Below, piece after piece: positions 42,999 to 53,033 of a stretch of DNA of 64,000 nt; within the stretch, counting starts at the first letter, position 1, and each line of letters starts with the position of its first letter. Made by a program: the position numbers and the translations under genes. Origin of the DNA: Fulvivirga marina. GTDB lineage: Bacteria > Bacteroidota > Bacteroidia > Cytophagales > Cyclobacteriaceae. The notes beneath the pieces are model-generated. The model did not search any database. It saw only the letters and a program-made list of their open reading frames with translations, and was not told the origin of the DNA. The stretch lies in NCBI RefSeq assembly GCF_016775155.1, contig NZ_JAEUGD010000019.1, positions 1-64,000 of the forward strand. The letters are read 5' to 3'.

Positions 42999-45233
42999 TT
43001 AGCTATTAAATAGGCCCTTCAACTTATTGAGTTTCTCCTGCAAATCTCCCTGAGGTAATTTCTCTTCCCGCTTGCTCTTTTGCTTCACCGGATTTTTACC
43101 AAAAGGATCACTTTTCATTGAAAGTCCAATCCTTTTCCTATGAGTATCCACTTCCATAACGGTAACGGTTACCTTCTGCTGCACACTTACTACCTCTGCA
43201 GGATTTTTAACGAAAGAATCAGATAAATGACTAACGTGCACCAGTCCATCCTGGTGAACACCTATATCAACAAATGCCCCAAAATTGGTAATGTTAGTAA
43301 CAATACCTGGAAGCTTCATTCCCACCTTCAGGTCACCCATGGTATTAACACCATCCTGGAAACTAAACACCTCAAAACTTTCCCTTGGATCACGGCCCGG
43401 CTTGGTGAGTTCTTGCATAATATCATTTAGCGTAGGCAAACCAACTGTATCCGTCACATACTTTTTGAGATCAATCTTATTTCTAAGAGATATATCACTG
43501 ATCAGATCTTTAACAGAGCATCCATGATCAGAAGCCATCTTCTCTACAATGTGATAACTCTCAGGGTGCACTGCAGAACTATCAAGAGGATTTTCAGCAC
43601 CACGAATTCTAAGGAATCCTGCTGCCTGTTCGAAAACTTTATCACCCAACCTTGAAACTTTGGTCAATGATTTTCTGTCCTTGAACGGACCGTTTTCATT
43701 TCTATATTCAACAATGGTCTTCGCAAGGCTCGGGCCGAGGCCTGAAACGTAACTAAGTAACTCCTTACTCGCTGTATTCAGCTCCACCCCTACTGAGTTT
43801 ACACAACTCATAACCACATCATCCAAACCGTGTTTTAATGCATTCTGATCCACATCATGCTGATACTGACCTACACCGATAGATTTAGGATCAATTTTCA
43901 CCAACTCAGCCAACGGATCCATCAACCTTCTTCCAATAGAGACTGCTCCACGAACAGTAACATCATGGTCAGGGAACTCATTACGAGCTACCTCAGATGC
44001 AGAATAAACAGAGGCTCCACTTTCATTAACCATAATCACTAAAATGCTTTTTGGCAACCCAAGTCCTCTTACAAAGCTCTCTGTCTCACGGCTGGCGGTA
44101 CCATTTCCAATAGCTATAGCCTCCACCTCATATTTTTCACAAAGATATTTAATAAGCGCTCCTGATTCAGCTACCTTTCTTTGCGGTTCATTAGGGAATA
44201 TAGCATCATTATGAAGCAGTTTACCCTGCTTATCAAGTACTACTACCTTACAGCCTGTTCTGAAACCGGGGTCCAGAGCCAATACATTTTTCTGCCCCAA
44301 AGGTGCTGCCAAAAGCAATTGCCTTAGGTTATCGGCGAAAACTCTAATAGCTTCTTCATCGGCCTTATTTTTAGTATTGATTCTGATCTCTGTCTCCATG
44401 GAAGGTTTTAACAACCTTTTGTAACAATCAGCTGCTGCCTCCTTAACCTGCTCTGATGCTACATTAGCAGCCTTGACGAACTGTCTGTTCAAAAGGTCCA
44501 CCGCTACCATATCATCAGGTGCAATATCCAACGATAATATCATTTCCTTTTCTCCTCTTCTCATAGCCAACAAACGGTGTGATGGCGTTTTTGAGATTGG
44601 CTCTTCCCACTCAAAATAATCTTTATATTTCTGACCGTCTTCCTCTTTTCCTTTAATCACTTTGGATACGATCATAGCCTCTTTCTCGAAAAGCTCTCTC
44701 ATCTTCTTTCTGGCATCCTGATCTTCATTCATCCACTCAGCAATAATATCTCTGGCTCCCTGAAGTGCTTCTTCCACATTGCCCACGCCCTTCTCTTCAT
44801 CGATATATTCGGTCACAAGTTTCTCTATATCAACAGACTCTTGTTCAAAAAGCACTTTTGCCAATGGCTCCAATCCCTTTTCCTTAGCCACCGAAGCTCG
44901 TGTTTTTCTCTTAGGCTTATAAGGCAGGTAAATATCTTCCAACTCGGCCAGGGTTTCAGCTGCATTAATTAACGCTTCTAATTCAGGAGTCAGTTTTTCT
45001 TGTTTTTCAATAGACTTTAGTATAGCCTCCCTCCTTTTATCCATGTCTCTAAGCTGAGTAATCCTGTCTCTGATTGAAGTAATGGCAACTTCATCAAGGC
45101 TACCCGTCATCTCTTTCCTATATCTGGAAATAAATGGTACTGTGGCACCTTCATCCAGCAACTCTACTACAGAAACAGCCTGCTTCTCATTGATTCCCAG
45201 CTCTTTGGCTACTATCGAAATATTCTTATCCAT
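42999..45233 (-). CDS. tex: Transcription accessory protein Tex
   Basis: This 744-aa RNA-binding protein has the full Tex layout: N-terminal helical domain (about 1-190), YqgF/RNase H-like domain (about 320-450; NVLALDPGFRTGCKVVVLD, AIAIGNGTASRETE), helix-hairpin-helix region (about 490-570; ELLSYVSGLGPSLAKTIVEYR) and a C-terminal S1 domain (about 645-715; GMKLPGIVTNITNFGAFVDI). Tex acts in transcription and RNA handling in the cytoplasm. A -7 element lies upstream at 45269-45276. Confidence 0.94.
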   Translation of the reverse strand: MDKNISIVAKELGINEKQAVSVVELLDEGATVPFISRYRKEMTGSLDEVAITSIRDRITQLRDMDKRREAILKSIEKQEKLTPELEALINAAETLAELEDIYLPYKPKRKTRASVAKEKGLEPLAKVLFEQESVDIEKLVTEYIDEEKGVGNVEEALQGARDIIAEWMNEDQDARKKMRELFEKEAMIVSKVIKGKEEDGQKYKDYFEWEEPISKTPSHRLLAMRRGEKEMILSLDIAPDDMVAVDLLNRQFVKAANVASEQVKEAAADCYKRLLKPSMETEIRINTKNKADEEAIRVFADNLRQLLLAAPLGQKNVLALDPGFRTGCKVVVLDKQGKLLHNDAIFPNEPQRKVAESGALIKYLCEKYEVEAIAIGNGTASRETESFVRGLGLPKSILVIMVNESGASVYSASEVARNEFPDHDVTVRGAVSIGRRLMDPLAELVKIDPKSIGVGQYQHDVDQNALKHGLDDVVMSCVNSVGVELNTASKELLSYVSGLGPSLAKTIVEYRNENGPFKDRKSLTKVSRLGDKVFEQAAGFLRIRGAENPLDSSAVHPESYHIVEKMASDHGCSVKDLISDISLRNKIDLKKYVTDTVGLPTLNDIMQELTKPGRDPRESFEVFSFQDGVNTMGDLKVGMKLPGIVTNITNFGAFVDIGVHQDGLVHVSHLSDSFVKNPAEVVSVQQKVTVTVMEVDTHRKRIGLSMKSDPFGKNPVKQKSKREEKLPQGDLQEKLNKLKGLFNS

Positions 45234-45268
45234 TCTAATTATTTATACGTATTACTTTTTGAGGCCGA

Positions 45269-45276
45269 CAAAAATA
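45269..45276 (-). promoter_or_regulatory. Candidate -7 element of the tex promoter
   Basis: On the minus strand it reads TATTTTTG, an exact TANNTTTG match, 35 nt upstream of the tex start codon. No TTTG element at -33 is apparent. Confidence 0.4.
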
Positions 45277-45472
45277 TAAAATTATGAAATAGCCTGCGGA
45301 CCCATTACCGTAAAAGTTATTCACATTTTAAAAAGTGATGAATGGGTCGATTGGCTGACATTTAATTTACAGAAAAAGGGAACCTCCTGACAAAACATTT
45401 ACGTTATAAGAACTGATTTTTCGGTTTTTAAACTTATTTTGAGGTCAATTTTTCTTTGCAAATTTAACAAGT

Positions 45473-46048
45473 ATGAAAAAGCAATTAAGAGAGTGGAGTA
45501 TATTTTTAGGAATAGGGTTGTTTTTATATTTCACAGGCTTATATACTGATGTTGCTGCCCTGGCTCAAAGGGCTATATTAAGCACCGGACTCATAACTGC
45601 GGATACCGAGCTAGAAGCTCCTGAAACAGCTGACTTCGACTTCATGATACAAACTCTGGATGGACAAACTGCTAAACTTGAAGATTTCAAAGGGAAGGTA
45701 ATTTTTCTCAACCTTTGGGCTACCTGGTGCCCACCTTGTATTGCAGAAATGCCCGGCATTCAAGACCTATATAATAAAATTGACCATGAGGATATAGTAT
45801 TTGTAATGCTATCCATGGATAAAAATACTGAAAAGCCAAAAAAGTTTATTGCTAAAAAGGAATACACATTCCCTGTTTATATTCCTGCAAGCCGTGTACC
45901 TGATGTATTTAGGTCCCCTTCCATACCTACCACCTATGTGATATCAAAGGACGGCAAAATCGTTTCAAAGAAAGTGGGCATGGCTAATTATGACACCAAA
46001 TCGTTCAGAAAGTTCCTTAACAAGCAGGCATCAAAAGTCAGCAAGTAA
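45473..46048 (+). CDS. TlpA/ResA-like thiol-disulfide oxidoreductase
   Basis: This 191-aa thioredoxin-fold protein has a single N-terminal membrane anchor (about 8-30) and the active site WATWCPPC with C86 and C89. The cis-proline region is SPSIPTTYVIS. It is probably anchored to the inner membrane facing the periplasm, where such proteins reduce cytochrome c apoproteins or oxidised proteins. Its 3' end overlaps the convergent sirtuin gene by 18 bp. Confidence 0.9.
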   Translation: MKKQLREWSIFLGIGLFLYFTGLYTDVAALAQRAILSTGLITADTELEAPETADFDFMIQTLDGQTAKLEDFKGKVIFLNLWATWCPPCIAEMPGIQDLYNKIDHEDIVFVMLSMDKNTEKPKKFIAKKEYTFPVYIPASRVPDVFRSPSIPTTYVISKDGKIVSKKVGMANYDTKSFRKFLNKQASKVSK

Positions 46049-46720
46049 GCGTTGACGTACCTGTTCAACACCTGTAGTGGCATTTTCCTCGTACAAGTAA
46101 ATGTTCGGCCTTTTTGAAACCTGTGGAAGTTTTGGGTCTATGACAAACTTAGGCACATGATCAGGCACCATATTGAGCAAACCAGCAGCTGGGTAAACAA
46201 CTAAAGAGGTGCCTACAACCATAAATATATCGGCTTCATAGGTTTCCTTAGCGGCGATTTCCATCATAGGCACCAACTCTCCAAACCAAACGATATTAGG
46301 CCTTAACTGAGATCCCCTCTCACATCGGTCTCCCAACTTAAGCTCCCAGCCATCCATCTCGTAAACCAGGTTTTCGTCAGCCGTACTGCGGCTTTGAAAT
46401 AACTGACCATGAAGATGAACCACTTTCGACGAGCCAGCTCTCTCATGAAGATTATCAACATTTTGTGTGATCACGGTTACATCAAAATCCTTTTCGAGCT
46501 TGGCTAAAGTCAGATGTCCTGCATTAGGTTCTGCTTTTAAAGCGGCCTTTCTTCGTTCGTTATAGAAGTTCAGTACCAGTTCAGGGTTTCTCGACCAACC
46601 TTGTGGAGAAGCTACTTCCATCACATCGTGCCCTTCCCAGAGGCCGTTTGAATCTCTGAATGTAGCTATACCACTTTCAGCACTAATACCTGCTCCGGTC
46701 AGGACAACTAGCTTCTTCAT
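46031..46720 (-). CDS. cobB: NAD-dependent sirtuin deacylase (CobB-like, class III)
   Basis: This 229-aa Sir2 protein has GAGISAESGIATFRD (residues 9-23), TQNVDNLHERAGS and the catalytic His H104 in HLHGQ. Y53 and R56 (FYNERR) form the Y-x-x-R pair that favours succinyl and other acidic acyl groups in CobB and SIRT5. The usual four zinc cysteines are not there: only C133 is found in the small domain, a variant I have seen in other Bacteroidota sirtuins. It lies 4 nt after topA and is probably co-transcribed with it. Confidence 0.9.
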   Translation of the reverse strand: MKKLVVLTGAGISAESGIATFRDSNGLWEGHDVMEVASPQGWSRNPELVLNFYNERRKAALKAEPNAGHLTLAKLEKDFDVTVITQNVDNLHERAGSSKVVHLHGQLFQSRSTADENLVYEMDGWELKLGDRCERGSQLRPNIVWFGELVPMMEIAAKETYEADIFMVVGTSLVVYPAAGLLNMVPDHVPKFVIDPKLPQVSKRPNIYLYEENATTGVEQVRQRLLADF

Positions 46721-46724
46721 AATA

Positions 46725-49037
46725 CTATTTCTTTTTTCGACCTCCTTTTTTGGCTGGGGTCTTTTCGGCCAACTCTATACACTCTTCAAGGGTAAGCTCT
46801 TTAGGTTCTTTACCCTTAGGAATCTTAACATTTTTCTTCCCGAACTTGATATAAGGGCCATACCTGCCATTCAATACCTGTACATCAGGATTCTCATCAA
46901 AGGATTTTATAAACTTATTAGCATCAGCCTCTCGTTTTTGCTTGATAAGTTCTATGGCTCTATCAGCCTCTATGCTATATGGATCATCACCTTTAGGGAT
47001 AGAAACAAATTTTCCATCATGCTTAATATAAGGACCAAACCTACCAATGGCAGCCTGCATGACCTTATCTTCAAACTCTCCAATCTCCCTGGGTAACTTG
47101 AACAAGTCCAACGCATCTTCAAGTGTTATACTTTCTATGAATTGACCTTTTCTCAGACTTGCGTACTGTGGTTTTTCTTCTTCATCATCCCCACCAATTT
47201 GAGCAATAGGACCAAACCTACCGAGCCTGGCTATTACTTTTTTACCCGATTTAGGGTCGATGCCCAGTTCTTTAGACTTAGGTACAGATGACCGCTCAAT
47301 ATTTTCCGTGGTTTCTACTTTGGAGTGAAATTCTGAATAAAAATCACTGATCATTTTATCCCACTCCTTCAGTCCTTGGGCAACTTCATCAAAAAGCTTT
47401 TCAACCTCAGCAGTAAAGCTATAATTAGTTACATTCGGGAAATGCTCTACAAGAAAGTCATTCACCACCATGGCTATATTCGTCGGGAAAAGCTTGTTTT
47501 TTTCCGTACCTACAACCTCGGTCAGTGTTTTAGGCGTGATTTCCTTGTTCTTAAGTTCAAGTACAGCGTACTGTCTTTCAGTACCTTCCCTACTCTCTTT
47601 AATTACATAGTTTCTTTTTTGAATAGTGGAAATAGTAGGAGCATAAGTTGAAGGACGCCCTATGCCCATTTCCTCTAATTTCTTAACCAAGCTGGCTTCC
47701 GTGTATCTAGCAGGGGGTCTGGTGAAGCCCTGGCGAGCCTTCATTAGATCCAAAGTCAACTGTTGTCCTATTTCAAGCGGCGGAAGCATTCCCTTTTGTT
47801 CTTCTCCCTCATCGTCATCATCGGTAGATTCAAGATATACAGAAAGGAAACCTTCAAATTTCACCACCTCCCCAGTAGCAATCAACTGTTGTGGCACAGT
47901 GGAAATCCCTATAGTAGCAGTGGTCTTTTCTATCTGGGCATCTGCCATTTGAGAAGCTATAGCCCTTTTCCAAATCAATTCGTACAAGCGCTCACCGTTT
48001 CTATCCACACCAGGGCTAGTTACAGCAAAGTTAGTGGGCCTGATGGCTTCGTGAGCTTCTTGCGCTCCGGATGATTTGGTTTTATACTTTCTAACCTTAA
48101 CAAAATTCTCACCATATGCCTTTTTAATTTCTCCCACAGCACCATTAACGGCTTCATCTGATAGATTAACCGAATCCGTCCTCATATAGGAGATAATACC
48201 AGCTTCATACAATTTCTGAGCAATGGTCATTGTTTGTGAAACAGAAAAGCCAAGCTTTCTACTCGCTTCCTGCTGTAGCGTAGATGTAGTAAAAGGAGGT
48301 GCAGGAGACTTTTTAGAAGGCTTCTTTTGCAGATCTACAATTGAAAACTCTGCATCCTTACATGCTTCAAGGAACTGCATAGCATCTTCCTCAGTTTCAA
48401 ATTTCTTGGGGAGCTCTGCACTTAGCAACTTCTTATTACCAAGATCAAAGGTGGCTGTTATCTTGTAAGAGCTAACAGGATCGAATTTATCAACTTCTCT
48501 TTCTCTTTCAACTACGAGTCTGACAGCCACTGACTGCACACGTCCGGCAGAAAGTCCCGTTTTTATCTTTTTCCAAAGGATTGGCGAAAGCTCAAAACCT
48601 ACAAGCCTGTCAAGCACACGACGTGCCTGCTGAGCATTAACCAGATCTATATCAATTCCCCGAGGATTTTTAATAGCATTCTCGATCGCATTTTTGGTAA
48701 TTTCCCTAAAAACGATCCTTCTTGTATTGGTATCGTTAAGATTTAAAGCTTCTTTCAAATGCCATGAAATGGCTTCTCCTTCACGGTCATCATCACTCGC
48801 AAGATAGATAGTCTCTGCATCCTTAACCAATTTTTTAAGTTCTCTCACCACCTCCTTTTTATCAGAGGTTATTTCGTAAGTAGGCTTAAAACCATGCTCC
48901 TTGTCAATAGCTTTATCTCCTTTTGGCAGGTCACGAACGTGACCATAGCTCGATGTAACTTTGTAATCCTTTCCCAGGTACCCTTCAATTGTTTTCGCCT
49001 TTGCAGGAGACTCAACGATGACTAAATTCTTTGGCAT
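46725..49037 (-). CDS. topA: DNA topoisomerase I
   Basis: This 770-aa type IA enzyme relaxes negative supercoils. It has the TOPRIM domain (MPKNLVIVESPAKAKTIEGY; DDDREGEAISWHLKEAL), the active-site region AGIISYMRTDSVNLS (catalytic Tyr), and FELSPILWKKIKTGLSAGRVQSVAVR. The C-terminus has several glycine-rich repeats (RYGPYIKFGKKNVKIPKG) in place of the four-cysteine zinc fingers of E. coli. The 4-nt gap to the sirtuin gene suggests an operon. Confidence 0.95.
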   Translation of the reverse strand: MPKNLVIVESPAKAKTIEGYLGKDYKVTSSYGHVRDLPKGDKAIDKEHGFKPTYEITSDKKEVVRELKKLVKDAETIYLASDDDREGEAISWHLKEALNLNDTNTRRIVFREITKNAIENAIKNPRGIDIDLVNAQQARRVLDRLVGFELSPILWKKIKTGLSAGRVQSVAVRLVVEREREVDKFDPVSSYKITATFDLGNKKLLSAELPKKFETEEDAMQFLEACKDAEFSIVDLQKKPSKKSPAPPFTTSTLQQEASRKLGFSVSQTMTIAQKLYEAGIISYMRTDSVNLSDEAVNGAVGEIKKAYGENFVKVRKYKTKSSGAQEAHEAIRPTNFAVTSPGVDRNGERLYELIWKRAIASQMADAQIEKTTATIGISTVPQQLIATGEVVKFEGFLSVYLESTDDDDEGEEQKGMLPPLEIGQQLTLDLMKARQGFTRPPARYTEASLVKKLEEMGIGRPSTYAPTISTIQKRNYVIKESREGTERQYAVLELKNKEITPKTLTEVVGTEKNKLFPTNIAMVVNDFLVEHFPNVTNYSFTAEVEKLFDEVAQGLKEWDKMISDFYSEFHSKVETTENIERSSVPKSKELGIDPKSGKKVIARLGRFGPIAQIGGDDEEEKPQYASLRKGQFIESITLEDALDLFKLPREIGEFEDKVMQAAIGRFGPYIKHDGKFVSIPKGDDPYSIEADRAIELIKQKREADANKFIKSFDENPDVQVLNGRYGPYIKFGKKNVKIPKGKEPKELTLEECIELAEKTPAKKGGRKKK

Positions 49038-49170
49038 ATGTTAAATTTCAACTGTTTTGAGAATTTCAAAGATCACTAAAATTTTTAAAAATAAAATTTT
49101 TGATCTAATTAAATAATTAGTGAGACCTTTGTTAGGTTGACAAATTAACAACTCTTATTTTAGAAAAGTT

Positions 49171-49671
49171 ATGACTAAAAAATTATTTCTTGCACGCCAT
49201 GCAAAGGCCTCTGATAAGCAACCCGGGCAAAATGATATCGATCGGGAGCTTAACTCCATCGGGCTTCAGAACTCCACCCGCATGGGCATTAATTTCAGTA
49301 ACAAAGGTATACAATTCGATATTATTGTCAGCAGCCCGGCGGCAAGAGCTCAAGCTACCTCCTCTCTCATTGCTGAACAACTTAAGTATGACACTTCTAA
49401 AATACACCTAAATCCTGAGATATATGAGGCTTCAACGCGCACCCTTCTTCAAGTGATCAATCAACTCAAAGATGAGTGGAATACTGTATTATTGGTCGGC
49501 CATAACCCTGCCATCAGCTATCTTGCTGAGTATCTGACCAAATCAGAAATAGGAGATATGACAACATGTGGTGTGGTATGTATCGAATTTGAACTGGATC
49601 AATGGAACATGATCTCTGAAGGAACTGGAAAAATGGTCAGTTATGAGTATCCGGATTTGCTCAATTTTTGA
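49171..49671 (+). CDS. SixA-like histidine phosphatase
   Basis: This 166-aa member of the histidine phosphatase superfamily has the N-terminal LFLARHAKASDK (R9, H10; RHG-type motif in the SixA form), a second Arg in VSSPAARAQATSSL, and the late His in LLVGHNPAISYL. SixA removes phosphate from phosphohistidine, such as on the phosphotransferase protein NPr or on HPt domains. The target here is unknown. It is 38 nt upstream of the ureohydrolase gene on the same strand. Confidence 0.87.
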   Translation: MTKKLFLARHAKASDKQPGQNDIDRELNSIGLQNSTRMGINFSNKGIQFDIIVSSPAARAQATSSLIAEQLKYDTSKIHLNPEIYEASTRTLLQVINQLKDEWNTVLLVGHNPAISYLAEYLTKSEIGDMTTCGVVCIEFELDQWNMISEGTGKMVSYEYPDLLNF

Positions 49672-49709
49672 CTAATTTCGCCACCTGAATTTTCGATAGT
49701 AACCATAAA

Positions 49710-50777
49710 ATGACTGAGAAAGAAGAGATAATCTCAAAGTTCGACCCCAATGCTCCGGGCACTTCCGGAAATCTATTCGGACTACCTTTTAATAATGATA
49801 ATGCTGAGCTGATCATCATCCCTGTACCCTGGGAAGTAACAGTATCGTACAGCGCAGGGACGGCTGATGGCCCGGAAGCAATACTGGAAGCATCTGCCCA
49901 AGTAGACCTTTTTGTAAAAGATATCCCTGATGCCTGGAAACTAGGTATCAGCATGCTACCCATTTCACCTGCATTTAAAAGAGAGAATGAAAAATACCGC
50001 GACCTCGCGGCAAGGTATATACAATGGCTTGAAGAAAACAATGAGGACTGGATATCCGATGAGTTAAAAGTAATTCCTGCCACTGTAAATAATATTTGTG
50101 AAAAGCTAAATATTTATGTCAAGTCGCAGACCATGAAACAGCTGGAACGGGGAAAAATGGTGGGATTGCTTGGTGGTGACCATAGCACACCCCTTGGACT
50201 TATCTCTGCACTTAGCGAGAAATACGACAACTTCGGGATACTGCAAATTGATGCACACGCAGACCTGAGAAAGGCCTACGAGGACTTTACATACTCACAT
50301 GCCTCAATTATGTACAATGCTATGGAAATCCAGCAGATATCGAAGCTCATACAGGTTGGCATCCGCGACTTTTGTGAAGAAGAGGCAGAATATATTAAGG
50401 CATCCAATGGCCGAGTAGTAACCTTTTATGATGAAGACCTCAAATCTGCTTTACTGGAAGGTTATACCTGGGAAAATATTTGCAAAAACATTATCACTCA
50501 CTTGCCAGAGTATGTCTACATTAGTTTTGATATTGATGGACTTGACCCGAAGCTTTGCCCTAACACAGGAACACCGGTGCCTGGAGGCCTCGAATACTAT
50601 CAAGTAATGTATTTATTTAAGCAAGTAGTGAAATCAGGCCGTAAAATTATAGGATTTGACCTCAATGAAGTATCTCCTGGTGAAGATGAATGGGACGCCA
50701 ATGTAGGTGCCAGAATACTTTACCAAATGAGTAACCTGATGGCTGTTTCTCAAGGCAGACTAGCTCTTACGGTCTAA
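49710..50777 (+). CDS. Arginase/agmatinase/formiminoglutamase family hydrolase
   Basis: This 355-aa ureohydrolase shows all the manganese-binding blocks: GGDHSTPLG, DAHADLRKAYEDFTYSHAS and SFDIDGLDPKLCPNTGTPVPGG. An N-terminal extension of about 30 residues and a long insert (about 90-135) set it apart from plain arginases. The substrate (arginine, agmatine, formiminoglutamate or another guanidino compound) cannot be decided from the sequence. A terminator follows 30 nt after its stop. Confidence 0.88.
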   Translation: MTEKEEIISKFDPNAPGTSGNLFGLPFNNDNAELIIIPVPWEVTVSYSAGTADGPEAILEASAQVDLFVKDIPDAWKLGISMLPISPAFKRENEKYRDLAARYIQWLEENNEDWISDELKVIPATVNNICEKLNIYVKSQTMKQLERGKMVGLLGGDHSTPLGLISALSEKYDNFGILQIDAHADLRKAYEDFTYSHASIMYNAMEIQQISKLIQVGIRDFCEEEAEYIKASNGRVVTFYDEDLKSALLEGYTWENICKNIITHLPEYVYISFDIDGLDPKLCPNTGTPVPGGLEYYQVMYLFKQVVKSGRKIIGFDLNEVSPGEDEWDANVGARILYQMSNLMAVSQGRLALTV

Positions 50778-50807
50778 GCTCTATCAAGTTGATAATTATC
50801 ATCTATG

Positions 50808-50830
50808 CCCCCAATTCATTGGGGGTTATT
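50808..50830 (+). terminator. Intrinsic terminator after the ureohydrolase gene
   Basis: Stem CCCCCAA (50808-50814) / TTGGGGG (50819-50825) with a TTCA loop, followed by TTATTTA. Confidence 0.7.
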
Positions 50831-50950
50831 TATGCTCACAAAGAAAAATAATAAACTTTGTATATGGAGCTACAGCTTGCCCTATATGCCTTTAAAAAAA
50901 CAGAAATATCTTGACTCTAAAACGTATCCCTCTACTCTAGAAACTGTATA

Positions 50951-52918
50951 TCAAACCTTAAACCCAACGACCAAAATATCATCGGTTTGCTCGTTGCCAT
51001 TTTTCCATTCCTTGATGGTCTGGTTCAATTCCTGTCTTTGATCAGCAATGTTCAGTCTCTGGATGTCGCGTAATAGTTGTTTAAAACGACCTACCATAAA
51101 TTTTTTACCTTTCTCCCCTCCAAACTGATCAGCGTACCCATCCGAGGTAAGATAGAAGCTTTCATATCCGGATAGCTGAATAGTATGGTCTACAAAGAGC
51201 TGTTCATCAGGTCCAGTCTTCTCTCCTATCGTCCGTTTTGTCCCCTTGATCTCCTTAAACTCACCATCCTGAAAATAATATAATGGCCGATTAGCACCAG
51301 CATATACCACCTCTTTGCGTTTGTGGTCTATCTTGCAAAGTGCGACATCCATGCCATGATCAGCATCAGACTTCTCCCTCTGTCTCAGAGCATTCCGTAC
51401 CAACTGATTAAGTTGAATCAGTATCTGTCCCGGTTCATAAGTTTTATCCCTATTTATGATCTGTTCCAACGATGACATACCAATTACAGTCATAAAAGCT
51501 CCTGCCACACCATGCCCTGTACAGTCAACAGCGGCTATGATATCAACATCTCCCATATCCGCATACCAAAAGAAGTCCCCACTAACTATGTCTTTGGGCT
51601 TGTACAAAATAAATGATCGGTCCAGTTTTTCCGCCGATACCTGAAACTGCATCAGAGATCGCTGAACACTTTTGGCATAATCTATACTCTCGGTAATATT
51701 CTGATTTTTCTCCTCAATAATGTGTTTCTGATGCTCCAGTTTATTATTCTGCTTCTCCAAAAGCTTTTTGTTCCTTCTTATTTGTTTGTATTTATTCAGA
51801 ATAACAAGTGTCAGCCCCACGCCAATAGCCAAAATCACTATACCCGAAGTAATAATAATTTTATCATTCTTGATCCTTAACTGCTGAAGCTGACTTTCCA
51901 TCTTCAACGACTGAATCTGGCTTTCCTTCTTTTCCAATTCATAGGCACTTTCCAATTCCGCTATCCGTTGGCTACTCTCCTCGTCATAAAGACTATCTTT
52001 AGCATGGTTATGCAATCGTAAAAAACTATAGGCAAGAAACATATCACCTTTCGAAAAGTAGGTTTCTGCAATCGACTGGTAAATGATCACTAGTAGCCGC
52101 TTATTGTTTGTCTCCTGAGCTATGGACAATGTCTCATTAAATATTTCCAATGCGCCATCGTATTTACCTAGAACCTTTTCAACCATACCAATATTGTGCA
52201 AAGCGTTAGCCTGCCCATTGAGATCATTGTTTAAGCGCTCCAGGTCCAGAGAGCTTTCATAATAAGCTCTGGCTTCCTCATATTTTCCTTTTCTAAAATA
52301 AATGTTGCCTATGTTATTAAAGGGCACAAAAGCTTTTGAGTTATCCTCTATTTCCCCATAGATAGCCAGCGAGCGGAGATAATATTCCAGAGCTTCATCG
52401 TAATAGCCCTGAGCTTCGAAGACATTACCGATATTGTTCAACGAACCTACTATTCTGAGCTTATGTCCTATGCTTTCAAACTGATCATTGGCTTTATAAA
52501 AATATTGCAGGGCTTTATCATACTCCCTCTTTAAAGAATATACCGTCCCGATATTACTATAGGTATAGGCTAGTGCATCAATAAATTTATTTTCCTCTTG
52601 TATCCTTAAGGCCAGAATATAGTTTTCAAGGGCCTTATCCAGTTCACCTCGATTTTTATATACAACCCCAATATTATTATAGGAAGAGGAAATGCCACTG
52701 GCATCCTCAATCTCTTCTGCCAATGCCAAAGCCTTTTGGGTATAGCTCAGTGCTTTAGCAGCATCGTTATTCACATACTGTTTATATAGCTCGTTAAGCA
52801 AAAAAACTTTCTGCTTTCCTGAAGCCGATTCCATCGATTTTTCCAAGCTATCTATTGTCGTGACAGAGACAGGAGTTTGTATGAAGAGTAAAAAAATAGC
52901 TGAAAAAATAATTATCAT
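50951..52918 (-). CDS. TPR sensor with SpoIIE/PP2C-type serine phosphatase domain
   Basis: This 655-aa protein has a signal peptide or N-terminal anchor (MIIIFSAIFLLFIQTPVSV), about eight TPR units (about 40-300; SSYNNIGVVYKNRGELDKAL repeats), a coiled coil, one membrane helix (about 355-376; IIITSGIVILAIGVGLTLVI), a second coiled coil (about 380-415), and a PP2C/SpoIIE phosphatase domain to the end (SGDFFWYADMGDVDIIAAVDC, GHGVAGAFMT, DDILVVGF). The TPR part is periplasmic and the phosphatase cytoplasmic. Such proteins act on anti-sigma-factor antagonists; no partner switch genes are adjacent. Confidence 0.92.
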   Translation of the reverse strand: MIIIFSAIFLLFIQTPVSVTTIDSLEKSMESASGKQKVFLLNELYKQYVNNDAAKALSYTQKALALAEEIEDASGISSSYNNIGVVYKNRGELDKALENYILALRIQEENKFIDALAYTYSNIGTVYSLKREYDKALQYFYKANDQFESIGHKLRIVGSLNNIGNVFEAQGYYDEALEYYLRSLAIYGEIEDNSKAFVPFNNIGNIYFRKGKYEEARAYYESSLDLERLNNDLNGQANALHNIGMVEKVLGKYDGALEIFNETLSIAQETNNKRLLVIIYQSIAETYFSKGDMFLAYSFLRLHNHAKDSLYDEESSQRIAELESAYELEKKESQIQSLKMESQLQQLRIKNDKIIITSGIVILAIGVGLTLVILNKYKQIRRNKKLLEKQNNKLEHQKHIIEEKNQNITESIDYAKSVQRSLMQFQVSAEKLDRSFILYKPKDIVSGDFFWYADMGDVDIIAAVDCTGHGVAGAFMTVIGMSSLEQIINRDKTYEPGQILIQLNQLVRNALRQREKSDADHGMDVALCKIDHKRKEVVYAGANRPLYYFQDGEFKEIKGTKRTIGEKTGPDEQLFVDHTIQLSGYESFYLTSDGYADQFGGEKGKKFMVGRFKQLLRDIQRLNIADQRQELNQTIKEWKNGNEQTDDILVVGFKV

Positions 52919-53033
52919 TTTAGGTTAGCATTTTAATTAGCTATAAATCAGAAGTTAGCAAATATGTAAATAATTTCATCGATGAGCGCTAATAATTTAT
53001 ATCTTAGCGATCTTTAGAAAAACAGGACAGCCT

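Noticed and set aside
50805-51041. 78-aa plus-strand frame after the ureohydrolase gene
   Set aside because: It contains the terminator hairpin and overlaps the 3' end of the well-supported TPR-SpoIIE gene.
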